Below are positions 1 through 11,992 of a stretch of DNA of 64,000 nt, piece by piece. The DNA is from Filosporella fistucella (taxonomy: Eukaryota; Ascomycota; Leotiomycetes; Helotiales), in NCBI GenBank assembly GCA_030077755.1, contig JAQJZZ010000010.1:744001-808000 (forward strand), in the 5' to 3' direction. Made by a program: the position numbers and the translations under genes. The notes under the pieces are model-generated. The model was not told the DNA's origin, ran no database searches, and saw nothing but the letters and a program-made list of their open reading frames with translations. Positions within the stretch are counted from its first letter, which is position 1. Every line of letters starts with the position of its first letter.

Positions 1-302
1 AGGGCAGAGAGAGGAGAGATAGGTACGGCATGGTTTATGATGAGGATGAACTGCGCAAGAGACACGAAAAGGAAGGTGGTTACAGTGCGGACAAGAGGGA
101 GAGAAGCAGAAGCAGGAGTCCACAGAGGGATTATGGTTCTAGAGATGATAGGAGAGGTGCCGAAAGAGATAAAGGAAATGATCGGTACAATGACCGTGAC
201 CGGGATGGTAGACGAGGTCGCGGTGACGATGGCTACAGAGATCGGGGTGGAGACAGGGACAGAGACAGGAGAGGACGAGGTGGTGATGGCTACAGACGAT
301 AG
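1..302 (+). CDS. Arginine-rich (RS/RD/RGG) nuclear RNA-binding-type protein, C-terminal part only
   Basis: The reading frame is already open at the left edge (codons Gly-Arg-Glu-Arg-Arg-Asp-Arg-Tyr-Gly from base 3) and runs through the Met at 30 to TAG at 300-302, so only the last ~100 residues are present. The tail has an RS-type run (RERSRSRSPQR) followed by repeated Asp-Arg and Arg-Gly pairs ending in GGDGYRR. Such tails are known from splicing-related SR-like proteins and RNA helicases, where they bind RNA or are methylated and phosphorylated in the nucleus. No RRM or helicase motif lies in the window, so the exact family cannot be named. Confidence 0.7.
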   Translation, partial: GRERRDRYGMVYDEDELRKRHEKEGGYSADKRERSRSRSPQRDYGSRDDRRGAERDKGNDRYNDRDRDGRRGRGDDGYRDRGGDRDRDRRGRGGDGYRR

Positions 303-559
303 TTGCAATCTTCTACGAGGAGTATGGCGTTTTCTGGCGGGATGGAACACAGGGTAACAAAACGAGTTTAGAAAATCAATGCAAACTGTTTATTCATCTA
401 CTCATACAAGGCGTTTGAAAAAGTGATCAACCCTGCTAACGTGGAATAAAGATGAATGCGAAATGTGTAGAAGGGGGAAAAAAGAACAATCTTACAATTA
501 AGAGCAGATCTTCAAAGCTCATACTCTCACACATAGTCCCTCCTCTAATCAATGCCACC

Positions 560-3500
560 TTATTCGCCATCCTTCTTGCAAGAAACACCAAGCACATATC
601 TGACACCCATCAAGATATCTATAGCCCCGAAAACACCCTCACGCTCCATCCGAGAGGTCCTTACCGCGTAGCCACTGCTAGCCTTGAACTCTAATCCCAG
701 CCAGGTAGCACACATCTCTTTTGTAGCGAAACCCAAAACGGAGTCCTCACCGAGTTTGTCTGGTTTCCAGGTGCCATTCTGGTTGGTGGGGATCGGGGTT
801 GGAGTTGTTGGGGCGCAGGTTGGAGGTGTGACGTTGTTGACTTGTTTACTGGGCTTGGATGGTGTTTTCGGAGTTGGGTTGAGATAGGATTGTTCAGGTG
901 CCGAGGATTCGGCTGTTGGTGGTGAGCTCGTGATAATGGTCTTACGGCCTGAGCGATTGGTTTGGTATTGAATCGGGAATTCATGAGGAGCGCAGCCCAT
1001 TGGTTGAGAGTTGGCTGGGGTGAATATATTCGATAAAGGTCTAGGAGGGGGGTGCATTCCTTCGGCGAGCGGTGATGAGCTTTGAATCATACTGTTACGA
1101 CGTGATCCTCGAGAATTGGGCGAGAAAGTGTTCATGGTCGCATTTGAGACCGTTGGCATTGCGGGAGTTGGGGAAGATAGTGTACCAACACGTCGGCGCT
1201 TTTGCAACTGTCTCGCAGAATCGGCGTTTGTAAGTGTACCAACGGTGTGAGTTGTTGTTTTGACAGCTGCAGGAAGTTGAGAAATACCGATTGTTCCCAT
1301 GCTACTTCCAGCACTAGTTTGTCGTCCAACGCTCTGCCCGATGAGTGGACTAGAAGAATGTCCGCTCCTAGGAGTTGGTGTCTTTCTTCCGTATGAGCTT
1401 TGGCTGTATGTTCTGGTTGTGAGCGGTCGACTTGTATTAGGAGCTGTAGTATGCTGCTCGGTTTTAGAACTGCCTCCCTGCTCGATCTTCTTAACGGGTA
1501 CCTTAAAGGCCTTTGAGGTTCTAGTTGTTTCCTCCGAATCGTTTCCTTTGGCTGAAGTGATAGGATCAACTGACTGTGCCCCATGCTCACCCTCAATCTT
1601 CGAAGTGTCTTGACTAGCAACCATTAACATGCCTTCTTGGGCGTCGCTATTCCGAATATTGTGTGAGTTGTCGATAGGAAAAGGCTTGAGAGTCCGAATC
1701 GGAGATGTCTCGCGAATATAGAAGTCTCCAGTGGAGCGCCTTTTTACTTGAGGTTGGTGATTGCCCTCATTTGTCAACATGGAATCACATAAATTCCCAC
1801 CACTGACTCCAACTTGGAGTTGTGGCTCAGATATCTTGCTTATCGTGGATTCATGCTTGCGATTTCTAGTAACGCGGCCTGCGCTGCTCTCTCCAAATGA
1901 ATGAGCAACTTCCACCGTAGGATTTTGCGGGTCAAGCAGCCCCTTCAATTCCCTAGATGCCATCGTTCGTTGTTTCTTTTGCAGTGGTAACTTCGGAAGT
2001 TCTGGAGAAGGCGGTCTTTGAGATAGGGCCTGATTTGTGGGACAGTCTGTTGCTGATGGCCTATTTCGGGTAGTCGCATTACCTGTATCTTGGCCAGCAC
2101 CTGACAGCTTGCTTTTCCTTGTTGCACTCTGAATTGAACTGGTCTCACTGGTTCTTGCCGAACGGGAAGACTTATCGGTAGCCATTGGATCTACTTTTCC
2201 CTTCTTAGTTGCTCTGGACGCGTCTCCAGAACCATCTAGACTAATATCAATTTCCTCGTTGCCAGGACAGTCATTGTTTACATTTTGAGGTAGAGATTTG
2301 CCCTTATCGAGCGGGCGTGGTACCGGATTAGGGCCCTCATCTTGAGGTACACATTTATCCTTGCCGGGTAGATATCGTGCTGTATTAGGGCCCTCATGTT
2401 GAAGGTTGTCCGTGTCATTGCTGGATCTCTTGGCCCTGGAACGCGTAGATAGTGATGTCGGCCTGTCCGGATCGTATTGCATCGTGCCCCAGAATTCGGC
2501 CTGCTTTTGTTGTCGAGCTTCAAATTCCATCTTTTCGTCCTTTGAACTGAAACCTCTATAACTCTTTGCAGCGACATGCTTCGGGATCTTTGCACGTTGA
2601 CGTCCATCACTCAATAGGCCCCCTGGAATCAACAATGACGGAGCAGTGTGTTGCACACTGACGGGTGAGCTCAATGAGGTGTTTGCCTTGGCCAGTGATC
2701 TGTGATTTGTATCCCTCATTTTTGGGTTGGGACCAGCTGCTGATTGGTATTCATTAGGCTCACAATCATCCCCCAATTTACCCTTCAAGGGTGAGCCTAA
2801 GTGCGTGCTCGCAATCTGCCTCCGAAAGAAAGAAGATCCAGAAGATTTCAGCTTTTCATCATGCTCATGTTCAGCGAATAGACGGTCACTCTCAGACTTT
2901 TTCAACTCTTTTGGGACTACAACGAGTAACTGGTCTTTGCCAATTCTGCCTTCTCTAAGCTTCCTCACCGGGGCTTGGAGGCTTCCGGCGCTACTCAATG
3001 CCACAGTTCTGCCAAGGGCAACAACGACCTAGAATTCAGTTTTAATGAGATCTGAACGAAGGCTAGACCAGCGTCTCAACTTACATCAATAATTCCAATC
3101 TGTTTATTGCCTGCTTGTGTATAACCTTTAGCGCTCTTTGGAAACGGTAATTTTGACAGCTCTTCCAGATATTCTCCAATCGGGCTTCTACAGGAGTCAT
3201 AGTTTATATCTCTACCCCAAGCATCTGCTTCCATCAGAAGCTTTTGATTGATACTCGTCCATCGATGTTCAAAGTCCACAGTTCTAGTATTCGATCCAGC
3301 ATTTTCTTGAGCCTGTGGGAATATAACGAAGGGAACCTCGCCGGTAGTCTCGACTCTTCGACCAGAAAAGGAAGGAGCTTTGTCTTCTCCATAAGAACTT
3401 CTCATGGTGCCGAATCGAAATGTTTTTGAGTGGGTGAACTCCCCATTGTAAAATATGTTTACGAGTATGTCTAGTGGCGATTCGGTGTTGATTGATTTGA

Positions 3501-4210
3501 GGAAAGACTTCTTGCAGAGCTCTACTTGTACTTTAACTGGTATGGGGATCGTTGAAGGCTTCGGGACTTCGCTGGTTGCAAAAACTGTTGGTTTAGGCAT
3601 ATGTAACCATCCTCTCGGTGCATTGCTGCTGTGAGCTGTATTTTGTACTTCTGTCACAGGTTAGTTCACTGCGAATTTCAAGTGGTAGGGTGAAACACCG
3701 ACTTCTCCCTGAACTATCCTCGACCGCGACCTTTCTCCTCTTCGGCGAGCTCGAGCGAATGACTTTCGATGAGGAAATGTCATTTGACCCAGGGTTCGAA
3801 CTCGTTGCTCGTTGCGCGCCGTTCTGCGGAGTTAGTCGCTCAATGATAGAGTCTTGAATGTTATGAGAACTGTAAGGAGAATCTCTTGGCCTCAATCCAG
3901 TATGGTTAGGTTTGCTCTGTTTACCAACCTCCTCCTTGGGCAGTTCGGCCACATGTTCAAAGAAGTCGCTTCCAGCGTTGATGAGATAGAACGGTGCGCT
4001 GATTAATTTTCCGATGAAATCAAGACCTCCAGGTGTATCAAAGTATTCTTCCCTAACAGCTTCAACCTTGTGGCCAAAGGCTGGGTCCATGGGGTGAATA
4101 TTACCGAACGAAGCAGCCACATTCTCGGCATCTGTGACTTGCGGTGTCTTGCGGGTTGGGTCCCAAACCTGTAGGCCTACGGAGAAGGCAAGTGGGCCGT
4201 AATGAGGCAT
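560..4210 (-). CDS. Long Ser/Thr/Pro-rich conserved fungal protein of unknown function
   Basis: Three exons, join(560..3028, 3085..3650, 3703..4210) on the minus strand, give 1180 residues. Both introns are short: 3029-3084 begins GTAAGT, and 3651-3702 begins GTCGGT and has a CTAAC branch site. Residues 1 to ~95 and ~200-360 look folded and resemble a conserved N-terminal domain (start MPHYGPLAFSVGLQVWD). The long middle is low-complexity Ser/Thr/Pro/Asn with basic patches such as SPKRRKV, consistent with a nuclear disordered region. The last ~65 residues are again ordered (ATKEMCATWLGLEF, then GVRYVLGV). Residues ~570-608 hold two copies of a 19-residue unit. I do not recognise the family. 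The folded-ends, disordered-middle layout suggests a scaffold or chromatin-type protein, which is inference only. Confidence 0.8.
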
Positions 4211-5071
4211 CTTGCGATATCTTGCGCTTCGAATGATTCACTTTGATCGGTGTTTGAGATTGGTGTCGACAATATGACGCGATGTAGAAGAAGATCGAGT
4301 AGCGAGCTTTTGATACGCGATATGTAGGTATCTTAGGGACGCTAATTCAATTCACCTCCAACTCCAGTGCTGCTCGGATCTCATTTCACATTATCTTGGA
4401 TATATTTCGGGGGTTATTGACTCCACAAAGAAAAGAATGCCGCAGAGTTGGAGAGCGAACTGTGCATGACTGACAATCAAATTCAACAGCCTAAGAAAGT
4501 CGCATATCATCTAACCATAATGGACGAATCCTGTAGTATACGTTTTTGATTGGAGACATTGGCACCATAACATAGCCTTATAGAGATTATAGCTGCTCTA
4601 ATCGACCAGAACTCGGAAGACCTTTCTCTACAGTATTCAACTCAAGCCTGGCCGCTTAGTTTCTCTCAAATTGAGATTGACAACAGTAGCCATGTATTAC
4701 AATCGCGTTTTGGATGCGGGGAAGGACACAACCCAGAACTAACTTGTTCTTAGTGACTAAGGCAAGGAGACTTGATGGCAGGAAGGCAGCTATACATAAC
4801 CACACTTAGGAATTCGAAGTCCAGAACATGGGATATAAGCTACCATCCGGAATATTCTCTTCAGGCCCGATCAACACAACATTGGGCACGCTTTTTCCAC
4901 CTCACAAGTATTGCCTCCGCTGCAAATCATCTCTGTTGTCCGATACTTGCAAATATGTGGTCAAGTACTTGTGAACTACAATGTGTGAACCAGGAGGTAT
5001 TGAAGAACTACTTTGCATTGCTAGTGGGGGCTGTTTGCGACACTAAAATGCATCAGAGTAAGAGCCGCAAT
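4211..5071. other. Intergenic, no feature seen
   Basis: Lies between the start of the Ser-rich gene and the 3' end of the next minus-strand gene. The right part may be that gene's 3' UTR and the left part the promoter of the Ser-rich gene. Only a short chance ORF (4772-5080 +) is present. No repeat or RNA gene was seen. Confidence 0.6.
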
Positions 5072-5902
5072 TCAACTTGAATTTGGAGCTATTTGAAATC
5101 CGCCAGAACTGTCGAGCATTTCCCCAAGAAGAACAATTGTCTGTTCATAAACCCTAGCAACATCCATCTCGTATGGATCTACCTCGGCATCCCATGAGCT
5201 AGTCATGTCAGTATCAGTTTCTGCCCCGCTTTCTTCAAGATCCTCCACGGCTTCCGGTTCTTTGCCCATAAGATCCACCATCAAAACTCTCGTCGCTTCA
5301 ACCAAGCCACTAACTCTGACCATATCTGTCTTGGTCAATCCCGCCCGCTTGCCCCCGGCAAAACCAGGAAGAAGATCCCCAGTGATGCTATCTTCTCCTT
5401 TCAACAAACTAGAGAAAGCATGATCTAATTTTCTCAATAGGCCGAAAGTGGGCTTGGGCGAAGGGGCAAATGCTGAAAGGTAGGTATTAACTGTTACAGC
5501 AACATTCATCAAGTAAGGGATTTGCAAACTTGCTATCTTATATCAACAACTGTAAATTGGGTACCGAGAAATGTGCGACTTACGAGTACCGGACAGCCAT
5601 ATAACATCGACAACTTCCCCAAGATCACGAGCTACCTCACTCATGCTCTCGTATCCTTTCACGTCCGCGGCTTGATTTTCTTCCGCTGGCTGAAATTTCT
5701 TGGTATATCTTCTTGATATATGAAGTAGTCTGCCCTCAATATATCTTCTTGCTGCATCTTCCTTTGCCGATCCGGCTCGTAACGGGTTTGAGCGTGGATG
5801 AGGAAGGTTTGATCTGATGGAAGTTGTGGAAGCATTGCTTGGAGCTGGCGATGGTATAGAAGGGATAATGAAACCCCCAGGTTCGTTTGTACTATCATCC
5901 AT
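5072..5902 (-). CDS. Conserved ascomycete protein of unknown function, 259 aa
   Basis: Two exons, join(5072..5532, 5584..5902). The intron 5533-5583 starts GTAAGT and ends TAG, and splicing restores the run WLSGTPSLQIPYLMNVAV. The N-terminal ~50 residues are Ser/Pro-rich and probably flexible. Residues ~50-190 are a helical, well-composed domain (ARRYIEGRLLHISRRY, then MSEVARDLGEVVDVIWLSGT, then PTFGLLRKLDHAFSSLLKG). The C-terminus has an acidic patch (EDLEESGAETDTD) and a last helix. No catalytic motif is visible. The start at 5902 is the first Met of the open frame and precedes the conserved part. It is divergently arranged with CTNNBL1, sharing a 356 bp promoter region. I do not recognise a named family. 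Confidence 0.8.
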
Positions 5903-6258
5903 GGTCTTCGACTTGTTTGTGTGAACTTTTCACCATATTATTGTCAAAAAAACGTTCACCTATAAGGATTGGGGATGAAGTGATGTTAACCTGATCATCG
6001 ATAACCAGCCTTGTGATGTCGTCCCGCTTGAATGGTCACGTGCGATAAGTTCCGAATCTGGAGGTAAATGAGCTGCGAAATATTCGGAGCTCTGGAGCTC
6101 ATGTATACTTCGAATCATTGCAAGGCACGACATCTCTCGACTCAAACAAGCCCAATCCTGAATCTGATATTACTCTCATACTTTCCAGCCGTCAGCAAAT
6201 TTATTCACATCTACGAACAATCCTCAAGGTGCAGCCTTCACGCGAGGCTACCACAGCC
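5903..6258. promoter_or_regulatory. Divergent promoter region between the 259-aa protein gene and CTNNBL1
   Basis: The 356 bp separate two start codons on opposite strands, so both promoters and 5' UTRs must lie here or overlap the genes. No clear TATA box or palindromic operator was seen. Confidence 0.5.
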
Positions 6259-8187
6259 ATGGCTAGCATTGATGATCTTTTCAAGGCAAGTGCGAATGAT
6301 GCTATAGTCCAATTGCATCACTAACCGAAAGAGCAGAAGCCAGCTCTCCCGAGCAACAAACGCAAATTGGAAGCAACTCGGGATCCAAGTTTGTACCTCC
6401 TCACTTCTGAGTATTATTGAGCCATGCTAACCTTGCCCAGATGAAATCTACAAATCTGCGAAGCTATCTTCGAATGGGCATCCGAAGATCAATGGACAGT
6501 CTGCTGCGGTAGAGGAGGATGATGATGATATGGAAGCTGGGCCTTCTGCACCAGACGAGGACGAGGACTATGGACCAGACATCCCAGACGACGAAGAGGG
6601 CCGATTCTTTGGTGGAGGAGTCACACAAGAAGAGAACGAAATATTGGATTACATGGATGGCCAGGAATCCGCAGACGTCGCGCCCGAAAAGATTGATTCT
6701 GCATGGCTAAGGAAATTGGCTCTAAACTTTGAAAAGAAAATCACAAAGAATGCGGAATTGAGAGCGAAATTTGAAAGCCAGCCTGAGAAGTTTATGGGAA
6801 GTGAGGCAGATCTGGATGCAGATATCAAAGCCCTGAGTATACTGGCTGAGCACCCAGACCTCTATGGGGAGTTCGCAAAGCTCGGGTGTGTTGCAAGCCT
6901 GGTGGGATTGTTGGCACATGAAAATACCGACATCGCCATTGATGCAATGGAGATTATCAGCGAGTTGACAGAAGAGGACGTTGAAGCTGAGGCGGAACAA
7001 TGGAACCAGGTTGTGGATGCAATGGTGGAGGCCGACGTGCTAGATCTCATTATTTCAAATTTCTCCCGCTTCAACGAATCAAACGAGTCGGATAGAAGTG
7101 GCGTGTATCATGCACTAAGTGTTTTGGAGAATCTGGCTTCACGGGATACTTTGGCGGAGAAAATTTGCCAGGAGACTACCGTGTTAAAATGGCTACTGGG
7201 AAGAATACAAAAGAAAGAGACTCCTGTTACACAAAACAAGCAATACGCCGCAGAGGTTCTGGCTATACTGTTGCAATCATCATCAGTTAGTAGGCGGAAA
7301 TTATGCGAGCTTGATGGCGTCGATTTGCTGCTTCAAATTTTGGCCGCATACCGCAAGCGAGACCCTGTGAAAGGATCAGAAGAGGAAGAGTTTGTAGAAA
7401 ATGTCTTCGACTCGCTCATTTGCGTGGTAGACGAGCCAGAAGGAAAACAGAAATTTGTCGAGGCGGAGGGCATAGAATTATGTCTCATCATGATCAAAGA
7501 AGGAAAGATGAGCAAGTCTCGAGCTTTGCGCCTGACTGATCACGCGCTGGGTGGACAGAGTGGGGCGGAGGTCTGTGAGAAGTTGGTTGAGGCAGCTGGC
7601 CTCAAAGTGATATTCAGCATGTTTATGAAAAAGCAGGATGGCCAAACCACGGAGCATCTTCTGGGGATATTTGCGTCGTTGCTGAGACTCTTACCTGCGA
7701 ACTCGTCTGGGAGGATACGTACGCTTGCAAAATTCGTGGAGAAGGATTATGAAAAAATAGGCAAACTCGTCAAGCTTAGAAGAGACTATTCTGCCAGGGT
7801 TGCTATTGTCGATGGCGATATCAGAGCCGAACAATCGAAACTCGATGCTGAAGAAAAGGAAGACATGGCTGATGAGTGGCTGTCCCGAAGGCTCGATGCG
7901 GGCTTGTTCTGCCTGCAAACTATCGATGTTGTATTAGCTTGGATGGTTGCGGAGGATGACGGTGCGGCGAAGAAGGTTCAAAGTCTTCTTGCAGAACGAG
8001 ACGAGGATCTGAAAGTGGTACGGGCGACGTTACAAGGTATGTTGACTTCCTTTTCCATCTCGGCATAGCAAGGTCGTCTTATAGGCACTAACATGTCGCA
8101 GAGCAACTTGATACAATAGTGGGTGATACGGAAGAGGAGACAGTGATGAAAGATATGCTGGGGACATTGGTACAATTTTTGACTTAG
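6259..8187 (+). CDS. CTNNBL1: Beta-catenin-like protein 1 (nuclear armadillo-repeat, spliceosome-associated)
   Basis: Four exons, join(6259..6285, 6337..6388, 6441..8036, 8102..8187), give 586 aa, close to the ~560 aa of animal CTNNBL1. The start MASIDDLF is typical of the fungal family. Residues ~40-75 are strongly acidic (EEDDDDMEAG, then DEDEDYGPDIPDDEEGRFFGGG), followed by helical armadillo-like repeats to the C-terminus (CVASLVGLLAHENTDIAIDA, YHALSVLENLASRD). The family binds the Prp19/CDC5L spliceosome complex in the nucleus; that role is family knowledge. The basic run SNKRKLEATRD near residues 15-25 could serve as a nuclear localisation signal. The first intron (6286-6336) begins GCAAGT, a GC-AG intron, with a CTAAC branch point. 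The last exon supplies only the final 28 residues. Confidence 0.93.
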
Positions 8188-11100
8188 TCAATTCGATGCT
8201 TGTACCAAAACCTGTTATTTAAGCACCAAGAAATGTGTGCTCACGTTTTATGAACAATGTCTGTTCGATTCCGCTCCCACGAATTGGTTCATATCTGGGT
8301 AGCTGCCACCCAGGTAGGCTCTGCTTTTTGCTCCGGTAATATCGGGAAAGAAAGGCTTCACCGACGTCAAAGGCTTACTAATCGTTCTCTCTCTTCTGTG
8401 AGTGTTTTCGACTTCTGAAGCTATTTGAGACTTGATATCATATCTGTGCATGAATCAGTGAAGAGGGGTGTTCGCTCCTCTTGCGTTACTCGATCTCGCA
8501 CGCTATGACTGGTACTATACTCTCTCCAGATTTTCAAGTCTACAAGTCTAAGTTCTACAACAATCACTTTAGGTTTCTAAACCGTTTATCATCATTTTCA
8601 CCAAATCAATGCCAAAGAGGGTCAGTATTCCATCCTGCTCTAAATTCCCTTTCAAGCAGATCCCGTGAGCGAGCAACCAAAGTCTCATTCCTGTAAACAC
8701 AATACACCGCCTCCTGAAAACCCCGAATCAAGATGAGAGAATAATCCCACTGCGCTATGCAACGAATCCTCAAGATTTGTGCCTATCGGCAACACCATGC
8801 ATCTATTAAATGTTCCAGTGGATCAAATAGGGGGCTATAGGGAATAAATTTTCAGAGATTGTCCAAGAGCAAACTTGTAGAATATGCCGGGTACGATGTG
8901 CAAAAAAAATGCTTGTCTGGTTGGGATGAGAACGGGGAAGGGAGTATTTCCCTCGGCTGAACTAGTAGAAGGTGCACCATATCCTGCAAAATATTAGCTA
9001 AGTAGATATAGCAAGGCATTTGGTAGTAGATTGAAAGTGATTGTCCAAGGCGAACTTGCATAATTAGGTGTCTAGACAAGTGACGAAACATTGGGGCCGA
9101 TATCTCAAATACTTTGGATGAGAAACCAGAGTAAGTAGAATGGATGAGGGTTAAATATACAAGCTGAACTTGCGCAAAGATGGAGGAGCGATTTGCAACG
9201 AAAATTTTGAGTAGTATACTACGATTAGTCGCATAGCATAGGGAAGCAATTCTCCCAGAGAATCTGAGCGATTGGAAAATTCTGTTGGTAGTCAAGATGA
9301 ACTTGTCGACTTTAACTAGTTACGCCAATGCGATGTGCAATATAATGTTTTGTCCACTTGTATCGGCAAATTTGAGATAGATGCCAGCTCCTCAAGTGAA
9401 TGTGGTTTCAATCGACAGTCCAAAGACGAACTGGTAGAATAAGGGGATTCAGACATGCAACAAAATAGTACTATCCATGATTTGGACAGAGAATTTTGGG
9501 GAATTTAGAATTGATTGCCCGAGCCGAATTAGTAGAATAAAATTGCAAGACGTGCAATACAATAGTTGAATTATAAGACTGATAGCTCAATATTGTAATT
9601 AGGCGCAAAAATGTTTGTGCAAAGCGAGTTTGTAGATGAATAGCTAATGCGATATGCAACGAAATTGGGCTATTTAGACACCTGGCAAATTATCCCACCA
9701 AAATGAAGTCTGAAAAGACAGCCCTAGAGGCTATTCGTCACAGCATCGATAGGAGGCAATGTGTTTGGGCTTTGCTTTCCCTCCGTTGCCGCGCGAAATT
9801 GCGAGTCATAACTGTGAGACTGGGAGCGACCACTTGACAATAAAGCACTGATAAGCCCCTAAATAATACAATGACCTCATACTCAAGCCGATATACTACG
9901 ATTGGCGTTGAGGTAGAGCGAAAGGGGCTGTCTTACCAGTGAGATGGAAGCTCGGAGTCAGCTTACATCAGCGCCTTGGTCTCTTCACCGCTCTGAGAGA
10001 TGCGCAGAACTTCAATCTTATGTTTAGTATTGGGATAGCCTGGGAGTCGATTCTCATGGTTTCGGGCAATCAATCTGACCCAAAGAAAGTTGTGTCGTGT
10101 CTTGTGCAGGATCTTTCGGACTTTGGCTGATGCAGATATCGTCAATTCACAAGACTGGTGGCTTAGTCGAAGATAACTCGGAGTGATCGTGCAGGGGATT
10201 CATATAGAATTACATTGATGGCTTGACGGCGCATTTAATGATTTAAACCATTATTTGACACAGGCGCAAATTGCTGCAAGATGATATTGCGACGAGCGGC
10301 CAAGCCAGTATTGGGCTTTTGAACTGTAGCTGGCATCAACACCTTCCGTCCGCCGATATGGATGAAGCCGGGTCTGCCTTAAGCCGTATGACAAGACACT
10401 GTTTTGATATTTCATATCCATTGTCCGGGCTTAAACCCGAACCGGGCCATTCACGGATTTTGAAGAACCTATACCCGGAATTCCGCGAAGGTACATATCT
10501 CCAGGATAATACCACCACAAATTTGACTTCATCTGGTCCTCGTTTTTGTCTACTTTGTCCGTACAAGCGGACCAAGTACTGAACCTGCTTGTTGCTGGAG
10601 ATAAGTCATAAAGTTCCACAAGATCGGGTACCACAATGCAATTTCTGTAAGGTAACCATCGGAGTTACCATATCCATGGGCCTTCCTCGGTGGCTCTGCA
10701 TAGACGTGCAACAAATTCGATGTTCGAGTGGTGAAGCTGCAAAAGCAATATGCTGAGAAAGGAAACAAAATCGTAAGATCTGGACGAAGACAAGGAAATC
10801 CTTGGATGAGCGAAACAGATTGTGCGACGTTGCTATGATAAGATTTTAGGTAGATATTCTACCCCACCAGTGGTAGTCGATGCTTTCAACTTTAATCAGC
10901 ATCTAAATTGTCCGCGCCGAATTGAGAGGACGACTGGTATCATAGTGCGAGGATGAGTAGATCCAATGTTGAGAGTCACTTGCCCTTTTCTTGCTCAAAA
11001 ATGTAAAATGGCCAATTGATGTTCTCATTCAAGAACTACGGCTTCTTATTGCTTCAATTTCATAATACGCCTTCAGGGTTGGTCCGATTCAGTAAAATTC

Positions 11101-11992
11101 GAGTTCTACTCGTAACTTGAGCCAATATCAAAGGGCATCTCGCGCTACCGTCAGCACTGTTTGCACGCCGAGAGATCGTCACTGGCTCTGGAACAATGTG
11201 ATGTGCGCAATACGATGATTACACATACTTGACCAGTATGCTCGGGCACATTTGACACTTCTGACTGCAGCCTGGTATCGAGAGCGTCACCTCGGAAACA
11301 TATGCGAGAGGGTTCGACTTAATTTGCGCCGTGTACGATTGTCTGCAAGGCTATTCTCATGAACTAACAGAACTCAAAGAGTTTTTGCGGCTGAATTGAG
11401 GTTCAACCCTTTCTTGCTCCGACGAGATTCGGCCGAACTGGATTTTCAGACTCGCTTCAGCCAGCACTGCCACCAATTTTTGACGTCCGTCTTTGTCATC
11501 GTCCAATTTCAGTCGCTCCAGGTCGGCGGACGAGCTGACATACCCACAATGATAGGGGTCCAAACTTGGGTCCTCACTATTACTCATGTTGAGCCTTATG
11601 CTTTTTACGCTGCCTGCCCTGTCAACCGTTTTAGCGCTACTTCAGATGTCGACAGCTTTGTCATGCCGGGATGCTCACGGCGGAGGAGTGTACCCAAAAG
11701 TCCGTACACCCTTGTATAGCCGGACACATGTTGGTGCTTGAACGTGTAAGCACTGAAATTTATGACTGCACGAACAGTCCGTACACTTGAGAATGTTTGA
11801 GCCAAGAGGGTCTAATTACGGATTCACCCTATGTCCAAGTACGGGGGAGAAAAGATATAAGGTTCTGAGCTCCCTCCACAGTAAGTTTGGTAGACAGTTC
11901 ATCACTAATCATTTGGAGTTGCTCTCCATATTCAACTTCCTTTTTCTTATCTCTTATCACACTTCAAGATCATTAGAGCATTTGAATTCGAC
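8188..11992. other. 3.8 kb gene-free region containing a decayed repeat
   Basis: No open frame here has convincing protein character; the longest frames are about 150 residues and lack any family resemblance or splice-joined continuation. The segment 8750-9669 holds the repeat listed separately, and weaker copies of its motifs recur near 10700 and 10910. The final few hundred bases should contain the promoter of the DHA2 transporter; a purine-rich stretch with gatataagg lies at about 11855. Confidence 0.6.
8857..9669 (+). repeat. Degenerate tandem repeat, about 8 copies of a ~90-128 bp unit
   Basis: Each copy starts with a block like GATTGTCCAAGGCGAACT followed by a TAGAATA-like stretch, and ends with a block like ATGCGATATGCAACGAAAT. 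Starts are near 8857, 8946, 9039, 9155, 9289, 9413, 9513 and 9614, so the period varies from about 90 to 128 bp. An extra end-block lies at 8752-8770. The copies differ by many substitutions and small indels, so the array is old. No ORF is conserved across copies, which argues for non-coding repeat DNA. Confidence 0.6.

Noticed and set aside
8852..9295. 147-codon minus-strand ORF
   Set aside because: It lies inside the degenerate repeat array, and the frame is not kept from copy to copy.
11357..11587. 76-codon minus-strand ORF starting MSNSEDPSLDPYHCGY
   Set aside because: It looks somewhat protein-like and hydrophilic, but it is short, has no joining exon and lies in a gene-free region.
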